Source: Folioceros fuciformis (lineage: Eukaryota; Anthocerotophyta; Anthocerotopsida; Anthocerotales). From it: DNA of 64,000 nt. The translations under genes and the position numbers were made by a program. Shown here in pieces: positions 49,008-60,200 of the stretch; the stretch's first letter is position 1, and each line of letters begins with the position of its first letter. The stretch covers positions 63,304 through 127,303 of the forward strand of contig JBNGIO010006248.1 in assembly GCA_049999805.1 (NCBI GenBank), written 5' to 3'. The notes under the pieces are model-generated. The model had not been told where the DNA came from, ran no database searches, and saw nothing but the letters and a program-made list of their open reading frames with translations.

Positions 49008-49335
49008 GCCAACCCTAAATGATGAGCATTCACTGTGTAAAAAGGCCTGCCAACCCTAAACGACGAACATGCACTGTTTGAAAAGGAGTGCCAACCCTAA
49101 ACGATGAGCATGCACTGTGGGAAAAGGCCTACCAACCCTAAATGACGAGCATGCACTATATGAAAAGGCCTGCCAACCCTAAAGGACAGAGCTTGCACTA
49201 TGCGAAAAGGCTTGCCAACTCTAAACGACAAGCTTGCACTGTGTGAAAAGACCTACCAACTCTAAACGATAAGCTTGCACTATGTGAAAAGACCTGCTAA
49301 TCCTAAACGGCAAGCATGCACTATGCCGTGACGAT
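49008..49335. repeat. 41-base tandem repeat with a CCCTAAA core, eight copies
   Basis: Each unit begins GCCAACCCTAAACGACGA, continues with GCATGCACT and ends GAAAAGGCCT. The heptamer CCCTAAA, the plant telomere unit, is intact in five of the eight copies and altered to CTCTAAA or TCCTAAA in the rest. There is no coding frame. Confidence 0.85.
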
Positions 49336-50180
49336 TTACTAAACCGTACCCATATTTCTTTACAAAGGTTTGGATGGCCAGTTCAGAATTTTTTTCCAAT
49401 AGCTAAAACTTTGTGCCCAAGCACAAAATAACCCTTCTTGTTCCTTAAAAGAAAGATTTCCAAGAGACCCCTCTCTCTAGTTTTATATGCCATACAATGA
49501 GCAACACTTTGGATTCAATCCAAATCCAGAAGCTGCGACTACGAATGCGACTGCGATGCCTATGGAATACGGATATAGACATATGATCCTCCATTAGGTT
49601 CTTTTTTTTAATCGTATGTTTTACATGAATAGGAATCTTCCTTATATATATGGATATTAGGGCTCATCACATCACAAGCTGCCATATGGTATGAGGTTGT
49701 TTTTCTTCTATCTTTGTTACTTGAGTGGACTGAACAAGAAACTAAAAGAATCTTCTTGGGGATTCTACTTTCTTTCTTCACCATTCACAATGTTTTTGCA
49801 TGCACGGGACGAATCACAATGTTTCTGCATGCACCGCCATTCTTTTAGACTTCAACCTACACCTCAGCAGGCGCATAGGAGTATTGATCTACACTTGCTC
49901 AGTGAAGGAACCTACAGCCTTGCAATTGTAGGTTGAGGATTTCTGAGGTAGAGGGTTTGGACATTGAGTTGTAGATGACGGGATGCAGGAGACTTGAGAA
50001 GCCCTTGGAAAATGCCTCTCACCTTGTCTCTTTAATACCATTACTGTTTTACTTACAAATGCCTTGTAAGCATGTATGTATCGTAGTCGCAAACCTAAGC
50101 CTTTCACAAGGTGTGTGTTTTGTGTAGGTGCATCTACTTTACTTGGCTTTAATGACTCTATGTAGTGAGTGTAGGAGCAG

Positions 50181-50390
50181 GATGGAGCCATTGAAGGTGT
50201 ACTTACAGCCATGGACAGAAGAGGAGGAGAAGGATGGAGCCATTGGAGGTGTACTTACAACCATGGACAGAAGAGGAGGAGCAGGATGGAGCCATTGGAG
50301 GTGTACTTATAGCCATGGACAGAAGAGGAGGAGCAGGATGGAGCCATTGGAGGTGTACTTATAGCCATGGACAAAGGAGGCCACTCCATA
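50181..50390. repeat. 52-base tandem repeat, four copies
   Basis: Units start at 50181, 50233, 50285 and 50337 with GATGGAGCCATTGGAGGTGT. The period is not a multiple of three, so the same unit is read in successive frames and the short ORFs over it are artefacts. Confidence 0.9.
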
Positions 50391-50422
50391 GGCCTGGAGC
50401 GACATTTATCTTCTTCGGTGTT

Positions 50423-50520
50423 TGTTGAGGGTCTTTGCATAAAGGCCCATGGAGTCTGTGCTTTTGCTTTTGAGGGTCTTTGCATAAAGGCCCATGGAGT
50501 CTGTGCTTTTGCTTTTGTCC
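50423..50520. repeat. 45-base direct repeat, two copies
   Basis: GAGGGTCTTTGCATAAAGGC plus the following 25 bases occur twice back to back, nearly unchanged. Confidence 0.85.
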
Positions 50521-50904
50521 GTGTTCATATGTTGGGACATGTGCCCCTCACGGGGTTGGAATAAAGACGGTCTAAACTCATTCCCCATACTATGTGGTTC
50601 ATTGTCCCCCATATGGATTGTTGCCTTGCGTGGAGGAAGAAAGACATGGTTAGCGATGAGCCTTCCTTGAAAGGAGAATGGCTTGGGTTCGGGTGAAGGA
50701 GGAGACGGAAAGTATGCTGCCTTCCATGTGATGCCACGGAATCCTCAAGGGGATCGTGTGAGGGAAGCATTGATTTGTTGTGTGCAATGGGTGAGGAAAA
50801 AAAAACTTGTCTATTGACGATGGCCAGATGGGGATGGTTCGATCGGGACGCCCTGAAAAAAGCCGCCCGAAACAGCGTTAAAAAACTGGACCGTATAGTC
50901 TACG

Positions 50905-50970
50905 GTGGTGTCAGTATCGGTATACGGCGGTGTCCGTATCGGTATACGGCGGTGTCCGTATCGATATTCC
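50905..50970. repeat. Short GC-rich tandem repeat of 22 bases
   Basis: GGTATACGGCGGTGTCCGTA and two further bases recur about 2.5 times. Confidence 0.75.
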
Positions 50971-51224
50971 ATAGATGCCTCCGGCAGGTTGTTGCTGCAT
51001 TTTCTGATTATTAGTAATTAATTTAATATTTATGGCTTGGGATTTTTTTAATTTTTATTTACAAACCAAATCCTCCTTATGAGTGTAGACACTCCGCACG
51101 AGTCCATGGTGGAAGTGAACAGGACGTCTAAGCTGATGTGCTGATCCTTCAAGTCTGTGAGAAAGATGATCCAACTCCCAGTCTGGAACGTTACGATTGA
51201 GTCCAGCAGAAGGCTAGGAGATCC

Positions 51225-54200
51225 ATGATGGGGCCAGCTCTGGCGGACCCAAGAAAATTGTGGGGTAACTATGATTGTAAGACGAGCTCCCCCTGGCCAA
51301 TGTGTCGGCATGTGAGGCACGGTGAGGAGAATGAAGCTCTCTGGATCGTGAAGTGCTGCAAGCCATCTCGGGTGTTTGCGAAGCTTCCAGTCTTTGGGAT
51401 GGAGAGAGGTGGTTGTGCCTCCGACAGGCCTGCATTTTATGGGAGGGGCGTGACGGCTGGAACGGTGAGGAAGCTGTGTGATGGAGGCAACCTCACTGGA
51501 GCTGTTGAAGCGTTGGAGGTTTTGGTGCAGAGGGATCGCTGTGATGCCAGATATTTGTTCTATATTGTCCTGAAGGAATGTGTGGTCAGGAAGGATCTGG
51601 TTCTGGGCAGACGGGTCCATGCTTGCACGGTGAGAATGGGGTACCAGTCGGATACGTTCTTGTGCAACCATATCCTGCGGATGTATGCTTGTAGTGGCAG
51701 GTTGCAAGACGCGATGGAGGTGTTTGAAGCCGTTGCAGAACCAGATGCCTTCATGTGGTCTTCCATGATATCTGCGCATGTTAAACATGGGCAAGACAAG
51801 CAGGCTGTGAAACTCTATCACCGGATGCGTAGGTCCAGTGTGAAGCTAGATGGGCATGTGTTTGTGGCTGCGCTTCAGGCTTGTGCGAGGGGATTGGACT
51901 TGAAATCTGGCAAACAGGTGCATGCTGATGTGTTGGCTAGCGGGGTCGAGCCTTGTTTGTTCGTCTGTAATGGGCTGGTGAACATGTATGCCAAGTGTGG
52001 CAGCTTGGCAGATGCTCAGAAAGTGTTTGATGGACTTGGTGAGAAGGATGCTGTGACATGGACGGCTATGATGGCTGGGTACTCCAAGCAGGGGATGGGG
52101 CAAGAAGCCCTTCGCCTCTACAGTGCTGCACTGGACGAGGGCATAGCGGTACCTGATTCTGTCACGTTCGTCTGCCTACTGCAGGCATGTGCAACTGTGG
52201 GGAGTGCGGCGTTGGAGCAGGGGAGGCAGCTTCATGTGCAAATTGAACGTCGAGGGTACCAAGGTGATTTGTTTGTGGCCAACGGTCTGGTTAACATGTA
52301 TGCGAAGTGTGGCAGCTTGGAGGATGCTCAACGAGTGTTTGCTGGACTTGGTGAAAAAAATGTTGTGATTTGGACTGCGATGATAGCAGGCTATTCCCAG
52401 CAGGGCATGGGACAAGAGGCTCTTCGTCTGTATGGATGTATGCAAGAGGAAGGCGTGTCTGTACCCAATTCCGTGACTTTCGTGTGCCTCCTGCAGGCAT
52501 GTGCAAGTGTGGGCACCCTGGCGTTGGAGAAGGGGAGGCAGCTTCATGCAGAGATCAGAGAGCGAGGACATGAAGGTGATGTTTTTGTAGCGAACAGTTT
52601 GGTGAACATGTATGCAAAGTGTGGTCGCTTGCAGGACGCTCATAATGTGTTTGAAGGTCTTGCTCAGAGAGATGTGGTGACCTGGAATGCCATGATAGCA
52701 GGATATTCCCAGCAGGGCATGGGGCAGGAGGCCCTCCGCCTCTTCACTGGTATGCTAGAACAGGCTACAGCCTTACCCGATTCCGTTACTTTTGTGTCTC
52801 TTCTACAGGCATGTGCAACTGTGGGCGCCCCAGCGTTGGATCTGGGAAAGCATCTTCATGCGCAAATAAGAGAGCAAGGGCATCAAGATGATGAGTTTGT
52901 ACTCTGCAGCTTGGTGAACATGTACGCAAAGTGTGGCAGCTTGGCGGATGCTCAAGGATTATTTGACAGACTTGGTAGAAAAGATGCGGTGACTTGGACT
53001 GCCTTGATCACAGGGTATTCCCAGCAGGGTATGGGGCAGGAAGCCCTTCATCTTCACAGTGCGATGCAGGAAGAAGGCATAGCCGTGCCTGATTCCGTGA
53101 CATTTTTATGCCTCCTGCAGGCATGTGCAAGTGTGGGCATACCAGCGCTGGAGAAAGGGAAGCAGATTCATGCACAAATTAATCAACGAGGATGGCGGGC
53201 TGATGTGCTTCTAGCCAACAGTCTGGTGAACATGTACTCAAAGTGTGGTAGCTTGGAAGATGCGAAGAGAGTGTTTGACAGACTTGGTCAAAAAGATGTG
53301 GTTTCATGGACTGCCTTGATAGCAGGCTATTCCAAGCTTGGTATGGGGCAGGAAGCGCTTCAACTGTACTGTGCAATGCAAGAAGAGGGCATGGCTGTCC
53401 CTGATTCCGTGACTTTCGTGTGCCTCCTGCAGGCGTGTGCAAGTATGGGCTCCTTGGCATTGGATAAAGGGAAGCAACTTCATGTGCAAACCAAGGAACT
53501 AGGTCATCTGGCGGACGTGCTGGTAGCCAACAGTTTGGTCAACATGTATGCGAAGTGTGGTAGCTTGGAAGTCGCACGGAGAATATTTGACGGACTTGGT
53601 GAAAAGGACGTGGTCTCATGGACTGTCATGATAGCTGGTTACGCACACCAGAAAATGGGGCATGAAGCCCTTCGGCTCTACAGTGCTATGCAGGAAGAAG
53701 GGATAGCTATCCCGGATTCAGTGACATTTGTGTGCCTTCTACAGGCATGTGCGGACGTGGCAGCACTATCTGTAGGGCGGCAGCTGCACTCACAGATTGT
53801 GGAACAAGGGCTTCAAGCTGACGTGTTTGTCGCCAGCAGTCTGATTAACATGTACGGGAAGTCTGGGAGCATGGTTGATGCACGACAGGTCTTTGATTCC
53901 TGGCCCCAAAGACACATCGTCACCTGGAATGCACTGATAGCAGGCTACACCTCTCAAGGAGACAGTGAAGTAGTATTTGACTTGGTCCAGAGAATGAGAA
54001 AGTATGACCTACAACCAGATGGCATCACATTCCTTAGTGTGCTGACAGTGTGCAGTCATGCAGGTTTGGTGGAGAAGGGGAGAGAGTATTTTGAGGCTAT
54101 GAGCAGACACCACGGCATCCCTCCTACGGAAAACCACTACGCCTGCATGTTGGATCTCCTGGGTCGTGCGGGACTGTTGGGTGATGCATTGCACTTAGTC

Positions 54201-54506
54201 AGGACAATGCCTGTACTCCCTAATGCTGCAGTTTGGCGTGCACTGTTGGGTGCCTGCCGAAAGTGGAGCAACGTGGAGCTGGGATGCCTTGCTTTCAAGG
54301 AAGCAGTGAAGCTAGACAGTAAACATGCTGCAGCATATGTGTTGATGTACAACATATACACTGGTGCCCAAATGTGGGAGCTTGCGCAAAAGATGCAGGC
54401 GAGGAGAACAAGAATCCGTGCGTGGAAGCAGCCGGGCCAGAGCTGGTGGACGGACAAGGATGGAGTGGTGCATAGTTTTTTGGTTGGAGACGAGAAACCA
54501 AAATGA
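51225..54506 (+). CDS. PLS-class pentatricopeptide repeat protein
   Basis: An intronless 1093-residue frame (ATG 51225, a second ATG at 51228). After about 80 non-repeat residues the protein is a continuous array of P, L and S repeats of 31-36 residues. About ten near-identical blocks contain LVNMYAKCGSLEDAQRVF followed by DVVTWTAMIAGYSQQGMGQE and VTFVCLLQACASVG. The end is an E domain (NHYACMLDLLGRAGLLGDAL, LPNAAVWRALLGACRKW) and the start of an E+ motif (SWWTDKDGVVHSFLVGDEKP), after which it stops. It lacks a DYW deaminase domain. Such proteins bind organelle RNA, usually for C-to-U editing; without DYW it would need a deaminase partner. The clean repeats suggest recent internal duplication. 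Organelle targeting is expected but not obvious. Confidence 0.95.
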   Translation: MMGPALADPRKLWGNYDCKTSSPWPMCRHVRHGEENEALWIVKCCKPSRVFAKLPVFGMERGGCASDRPAFYGRGVTAGTVRKLCDGGNLTGAVEALEVLVQRDRCDARYLFYIVLKECVVRKDLVLGRRVHACTVRMGYQSDTFLCNHILRMYACSGRLQDAMEVFEAVAEPDAFMWSSMISAHVKHGQDKQAVKLYHRMRRSSVKLDGHVFVAALQACARGLDLKSGKQVHADVLASGVEPCLFVCNGLVNMYAKCGSLADAQKVFDGLGEKDAVTWTAMMAGYSKQGMGQEALRLYSAALDEGIAVPDSVTFVCLLQACATVGSAALEQGRQLHVQIERRGYQGDLFVANGLVNMYAKCGSLEDAQRVFAGLGEKNVVIWTAMIAGYSQQGMGQEALRLYGCMQEEGVSVPNSVTFVCLLQACASVGTLALEKGRQLHAEIRERGHEGDVFVANSLVNMYAKCGRLQDAHNVFEGLAQRDVVTWNAMIAGYSQQGMGQEALRLFTGMLEQATALPDSVTFVSLLQACATVGAPALDLGKHLHAQIREQGHQDDEFVLCSLVNMYAKCGSLADAQGLFDRLGRKDAVTWTALITGYSQQGMGQEALHLHSAMQEEGIAVPDSVTFLCLLQACASVGIPALEKGKQIHAQINQRGWRADVLLANSLVNMYSKCGSLEDAKRVFDRLGQKDVVSWTALIAGYSKLGMGQEALQLYCAMQEEGMAVPDSVTFVCLLQACASMGSLALDKGKQLHVQTKELGHLADVLVANSLVNMYAKCGSLEVARRIFDGLGEKDVVSWTVMIAGYAHQKMGHEALRLYSAMQEEGIAIPDSVTFVCLLQACADVAALSVGRQLHSQIVEQGLQADVFVASSLINMYGKSGSMVDARQVFDSWPQRHIVTWNALIAGYTSQGDSEVVFDLVQRMRKYDLQPDGITFLSVLTVCSHAGLVEKGREYFEAMSRHHGIPPTENHYACMLDLLGRAGLLGDALHLVRTMPVLPNAAVWRALLGACRKWSNVELGCLAFKEAVKLDSKHAAAYVLMYNIYTGAQMWELAQKMQARRTRIRAWKQPGQSWWTDKDGVVHSFLVGDEKPK

Positions 54507-55030
54507 GAAAAGCTTTCCCCCTTTTGGGCTCTGCAGATTCCGTGTACTGCTCGAAGCTCTTCCTCCCCACTCTCCACATCTCCTAGGGTCCTCTAAATTA
54601 GGAGGAATGAGACACCGATCAAATTTGACAGACAAAATAGAAGAAAACTAATTGTGATCCACGTGGACTCCAGATCCCACTTGGTTTGCTATGCATCGCC
54701 GCCTGCTTGCCGAGTGCTCTCGATGTCACTCTCCAGGGATTGAAGCGCCTTGGTGTTGTTTCTTCTCTGGCGAGGAAGCATCTGAAGGTCTGTCCATCTC
54801 TGCTGTGCGAAGGGAGGAGCAAACAGAGTTGCAGAGGTGCCGGGATTAGGGCACAGGTTTGTTGCACCCGAACCGGGATCGGTGAGTTCCATTGCCTAGG
54901 CAATGACAAGCTTGAGCTGTTTGGCTAGGTTGTAAGGTAGATGTCGATAGGATTGAGGCCTCTGCAGCTTTGCATTGGATTGTGGAGAGGTTGCACAAAT
55001 CAGGGTTTGGGGTCCGGGACGAGGAACAAG
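54507..55030. other. Spacer between the PPR and LYR genes
   Basis: No coding segment is recognised; it would hold the PPR 3' UTR and the LYR gene promoter and leader. Confidence 0.4.
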
Positions 55031-55219
55031 ATGAAGCGTGCGTTGAAGGCGTACAGGAGAGTGCTGCGGTTGGCCCGGCTGCTGCCGCAAGATTCCCGCG
55101 GGTATTACCAGACATATGCTAGGGAGAATTTCGTCAACTACCGAGACGAGACGGATGCTCAGGTTGTGCGAGATCTGCTCCGCCGGACTTACGATCAAAC
55201 CGTCTGGGTGTTGAACAAG
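55031..55219 (+). CDS. LYR-motif protein (complex1_LYR), first exon
   Basis: ATG 55031 opens a 63-codon exon ending at a GTACGG donor. It reads AYRRVLRLARLLPQDSRGYY then YARENFVNYRDETDAQVVRD and RTYDQTVWVLNK, which is the LYR fold of small mitochondrial assembly factors (LYRM4/LYRM9-like). These bind the acyl carrier protein and help assemble iron-sulfur clusters or respiratory complexes. The short C-terminal exon that should follow is not resolved. An in-frame candidate after an acceptor at about 55430 gives a 22-residue tail that does not resemble the family. Confidence 0.75.
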
Positions 55220-57212
55220 GTACGGGCAGTCACCCGTGGCTTTCTCGTTGAAGCTGTTTCAACTTCGAGAAGTCTGCGGGCGGATGGGCGGATCCCTGTC
55301 TTCTTTCTCTCATCTATGTAGTGAGCTGTGGCCTCTTGGAAATCGTCTTTGTCACGTTTCGGCTGTCGTGATCGAGGATGCGTTTCTGTTGAGTGCAGTA
55401 TGTTGCGGGCAACGCAGCAGAGGATTTGAGGCAAATATGCTATCAAGAGTAGGAAGGCGTATCACGGGATTCCATGCCCTCTTCACTGCAAATTAGGGGT
55501 GCCCGTGTCTGACACGACCTGTTTCCTCGGTTGTTCTCTCCACGCGTTCATCTTCCAGTAGCATACGTCGTCCATCATCGGCTTCTTCGGTACGAGGGCT
55601 CCGCTTGACGTTGATCTCTGTTGTGTTTCGTACAGGGCTGAAACTTTTTGGTTACCTTTGACCAGTGTTCCTGGGCCTGTGAAGATAGTGCCTGTGGGCT
55701 GTGCTCTGCAATTTCCGGGGGGCAGTCCCTAGTTAGCAAGCCGAAGTACCCGCCTCTCGGACTGCATATACATATGTGCCTTTCACCTCCACAAATCTGC
55801 CAAGATAAGCCTCGCTGCCCTTACTTTCTTCACCGTCAGTCACTAATCACACTACGTGTCAGCAGTTTGCCGGACATGTGTTGAAAAAGCTACCGCAACA
55901 CTTTATGTCCACCACTTCTGCGCCAGGTATCTGTCTCTGGTATACGAATCTTGTTCAAGCCCAGATGAGTTGCATTGAACCAGTCCTGAATGTGATTGTT
56001 CCGTGAACAAGTGGGATGCCCTCCTTGGTTGTTCGGCCAGCTCCAACACTCCTTGGGACAGTCAGTAGTTTTGCGTTTCCCATGGTGGTTGCCATACATG
56101 TTTGTCACGCTGGTTCTGACCTCTCTGCAACCCGTCTGCCCGAACACCAGTAGTGAAAAGGAAACGCCGGAGGCACGGCACTCTGTGGTCGGCCCCGGAC
56201 CGAACAGGGAGGATATCATTCCGATTCCCACGCATTACATACTGTACACGCGTAACAGGCTGTCAAACACAGTATACAGGCATGAAGTCATGGCCTTCAT
56301 CAGCAGTCTCACCTGTCGAGGAGTCTTCCAAAATCTCAATACGTGCGATGACAAGGATACCATTCGGGTTGTCGTGTCGGACATATATCCTACCGTAGTA
56401 CTTGGCTCATCACTATCGGAAGTCTGCTTCTCCAGAGACGTACGTACTGCAAGCAAAAGGTATTGCGCCTGCCCCACGGCCCATTCCACCGATTCCACGG
56501 CTGTTGCGAAGTTGCAGCCACAAGTGCGAACAGATAGCGATTCCGTCAGCAGAGGAACAATTCGTTCAATCCTTGACATAGCGTGTCCTCTTTGTGGGTC
56601 CGGCTATTTGGGGACGCTGGGAGAACGTCTACGATGTTACCGGCCGGCTTCCCGCCGAGAACCGCCTACATTCTCTATTATCGGCCAATCTCGCTTCAAC
56701 ACCCATCGGCCTGGCTCGATGCTGAGGAGCGAGCTGCTGGGTGGTCACAATGCGGAGGCTGTGGAATTGTTTGTGCCATGCTATTGCACCTGCTCCTGTT
56801 CTGCTACAGTCGCTCAGCTGGGTGTATCAAATCAGTAGCGGATTATGCGAAGATGTCCCTGTGCATTGAAATGCACTGTGCGCAACGCTTTGGCGGTGAT
56901 GGATCCTTCTTTTGCCAGACCCCAGGGAGCTGCTCAATTGCAGCACTGGCCAGTAGCTGAAAATTTTGATCCTTGCAGTGCGTGGTGAGAGTTTTAGGGG
57001 ACTCGCAGTGGGGAGTCCCTTATCTACTTTTCCGCAGCCATGAATTCTCCTCTGCTGGGAATTTTGAGTGGGGCTGGGCAGATGAGGTTGCACCTGCTAT
57101 CCGTTCTCAAGCGAAGGGGAACTTTGGGATGACGATTTCCTGTGCATTATCACTGGATTTGCTTGGACGAAATTGCTGAAGGCGACGGCAGGAGCTGCTG
57201 GGTTGTCTTAAC
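55220..57212. other. Spacer with a long unsupported ORF (55996-56838)
   Basis: An open frame of 280 codons lies on the plus strand at 55996-56838, without a proper ATG at its beginning (first ATG near 56095). It shows no domain, no signal peptide and an unremarkable composition with many Arg, Ser and Cys. I treat it as probably chance, with a small possibility of a lineage-specific gene. The rest should hold the end of the LYR gene and the potassium-channel promoter. Confidence 0.3.
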
Positions 57213-60200
57213 ATGGTGTCAAAATCCTTTGACTGGTGCTTTCCCCGTCGTTGGAAGCGATGCAACGACGACTCTGCGCGTGAGAATTTGAGCTACCGGA
57301 GCTATTCTAGCAACTTGCTGCCTCCCTTGGGGAAAGCCAGTGCGCAGGATCTCTCTCTCCGCAAGTGGACCATTTCCCCTTACAATGTCCTCTACAGGTC
57401 CGGTTATGGCAGAGAATGGGTCACTTGTATTTGTCCGTACAATATGTAGCTTTTGATCTTGTGGCTTCCGATGGTCAGTGTTCTGACAGGTCACTCCTTA
57501 GTTGTGCAGGAGATGGCAGATGTTTCTTATCATATGGGTCATATATTCAGCCTGGGTGGCGCCTTTTGAGTTTGGATTCATACAGAATCCAAGAGGGGGT
57601 TTGCTGGCAGCCGATTACTTTGTGGATGCCTTGTTTGGTATCGACATTGTGCTCACGTTCTTTGTGGCATACCTGGACAAGGCCACATACTTGTTCGTAG
57701 ATGACCACAAAAGGATAGCAGTACGGTGGGTCCTCATGGGCTCCGGCTTTCTGGTGGTAGAATAGCTGCACTTTCTCTGCGGTTGCATGCCATCCACAGA
57801 TCACGTTCACATACGTTGCGCATTGCGGCCCTGCAGGTACCTTCGAACCTGGTTCATTTTCGATGTGTCGTCCACTCTGCCTTTTGAGCTTATCACCTTC
57901 GTCTTCACCGGGCAAGTAGGCCGAGGCATAGTGTTTAGTCTGCTCAACTTGTTCAGGCTGTGGCGGTTGAGACGAGCCAGTGCTCTCTTTGCAAAGTATG
58001 CAACTTTTCCTGGTTGCCTTGCGTCCATGCTTTAGAGACCAACCTCTGTCAGGATCATGAATGCGATGTCCGACCTTTTGTGGGTTCTTCAGAGTGGAGA
58101 AGGATGTCCGTTTCAGCTATTTCTGGACTCGATGCGTGAAGCTTGTTTGCGTAAGTAAGCTTGCACACTGTCTTCTTGGCATATTGGTTGGGGAATGCCG
58201 TCGTGCTTTAACAGACAGGCTGCATTGTTTGTCTGTGTTGGGTTGCAGGTGACTTTGCTCGCTGTACACTGTGCAGGCTGTTTCTACTACCTGCTAGCCG
58301 CCCGCTACCCGCACCCAGAAGACACATGGATTGGCTCTTCAATGCACAACTTCAAGCAACAGAGCCTGTGGGAACGGTACATAGCGACCATGTACTGGTC
58401 CATAGTCACAGTCTCCACGGTGGGCTATGGCGACCTCCATCCTGTGAACACAGAGGAGATGGTGTTCGACATCTTCTACATGCTCTTCAATCTGGGGCTC
58501 ACGGCCTACCTGATCGGCAACATGACCAACCTCATCGTACACATCACCGGTCGAACTCGAAACTATGTGAGTAGACCAAAACGTACCTGTTCTGAAGGTG
58601 AAGTCGTTCAGTGACGTGAGCATTGTCTATGTGCATTCACTGTAACGTGATGTTCCACTGCCCCTCTTGCAGCGTGACTCTGTGCAAGCGGTGTTTGATT
58701 TCACCGCCCGAAACCAGCTCCCGGTCTGGCTGCAAGAGCAGATGCTTGCGCACATGCGTCTGAAGTTCAGAACCGAGAGCCTGCAGCAGCAAACCACCCT
58801 AGCTCTACTTCCCAAGACAATTCGCTCCAGCATTGCGGATATCCTGTTCATGCCTATTGTGACAGAGACGTACCTGTTCAGAAATGTGTCGTATGATTTG
58901 CTTCATCTCCTGGTAACCAATCTCCCGCACTTGCTTCTTCCCGCTGTCCCGTGGTGTGAGCTTGCTAGTAGCAAAATCACGTAAATGCCATCGGCTCTTC
59001 TTAGGTCACCTCCATGAAAGCAGAGTACTTCCCACCCAAGGAAAATGTTATTCTCCGATACGAGGCTCCCACAGACCTCTACATTCTGGTGTCCGGAGCG
59101 TGTGTGAGCATCCTCAGCACTTCCGCTTCAGCTTTGTTTCATCTTCAATCGTTGTCTAGAATTTCTGACCAGCAGCCTTACTATCTGTGGTGCTTGTCTG
59201 GATGAATAGGATCTGATCGACATGGAGGCTGGGAGGGAAAAGGTGACACGACACCATCAACGTTCTCTACATGAGTCTCCGGCTCTGGCACCAGCTTTTG
59301 CTGTGTGACAGAAAGGTTTTGTATGCTCACACTGTTGCTTGTACGTCTGTTCTGTTGTCCGTATGACACCAGGTGGTGCACACTGTTTTGGCTGGAGCCG
59401 TTGTCGGGGCTATTGGAGTCATCTTTTACATCCCCCAGCCCTTGACAGTGCGTACAAAGAAACTGTCCCAGCTTTTGCGTTTAAATCGAGGTGCGCTTGA
59501 GTCCCTCTTGCAAAACAATCCCAAGGACGGACAGGCTATTCTGGATAACGTGTTGGAGGTTTGCTCTCTGCTGCACACTATCGTTGTTTCGTTCGTTGTT
59601 CAGGCTGGATGAGTGTGTGCTCTTGGTAACAAGTTTTTTGACATTGGATGCAGCATCTTAAAGAGTCGCCTCTTCCTGTGTATAAGAAGATATTTGCCAA
59701 CATCAACAAGATGCTAGAAGAGGGCAAGGTTGATATCAATCTAAGTCTCTGCACAGTGGTGGCTAGGGGCAATACAAGACTTGTTGAGCAGTTGCTCAGG
59801 AGAGGATATGATCCCAATGTAGCAGACTATGGTGGACGCACTCCTCTGGTACGTGTCTGGGAAGCTTACCCATCACAATTGAAAGCTCTGCGCCTGATGT
59901 GTGTGCTTCTAAAGGTGTCGTTCCTATGGTGTCATGAAGCACGTTGCAGCAGAAAGAGGAGATGAGGAATGTGTCCTGCTGCTTCTAGAGTTTGGCGCTG
60001 AGGTCAATTGCTATGGTATGGATACAAATAAGTATGTGCCTTGTTTGAAGTGGAATTGCTTGTTTTCCCATGTCGGCCGAGGGCTTTTCTCAGACGATGT
60101 TTCTTGGCAGATGCTGAAGGGAATGTTCCTCTGGTGGAAGCTATAATGAACAGGCATAAGAGCGTGGCCAACCTGCTGAGCGAAAGCGGTGCTCACCTTC

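Larger units (their letters stand above)
46515..51224. other. Gene-poor tract with several tandem repeats
   Basis: No convincing gene in 4.7 kb. Short ORFs exist, but those through the repeats are artefacts of the repeat units. The individual repeats are listed separately. Confidence 0.5.

Noticed and set aside
51048-51821. Minus-strand ORF of 257 codons at the start of the PPR gene
   Set aside because: It is antisense to the PPR frame and has no domain.
55996-56838. ORF of 280 codons as a gene
   Set aside because: It does not open with ATG, has no domain or splice support, and its composition looks like chance; kept only as a note.
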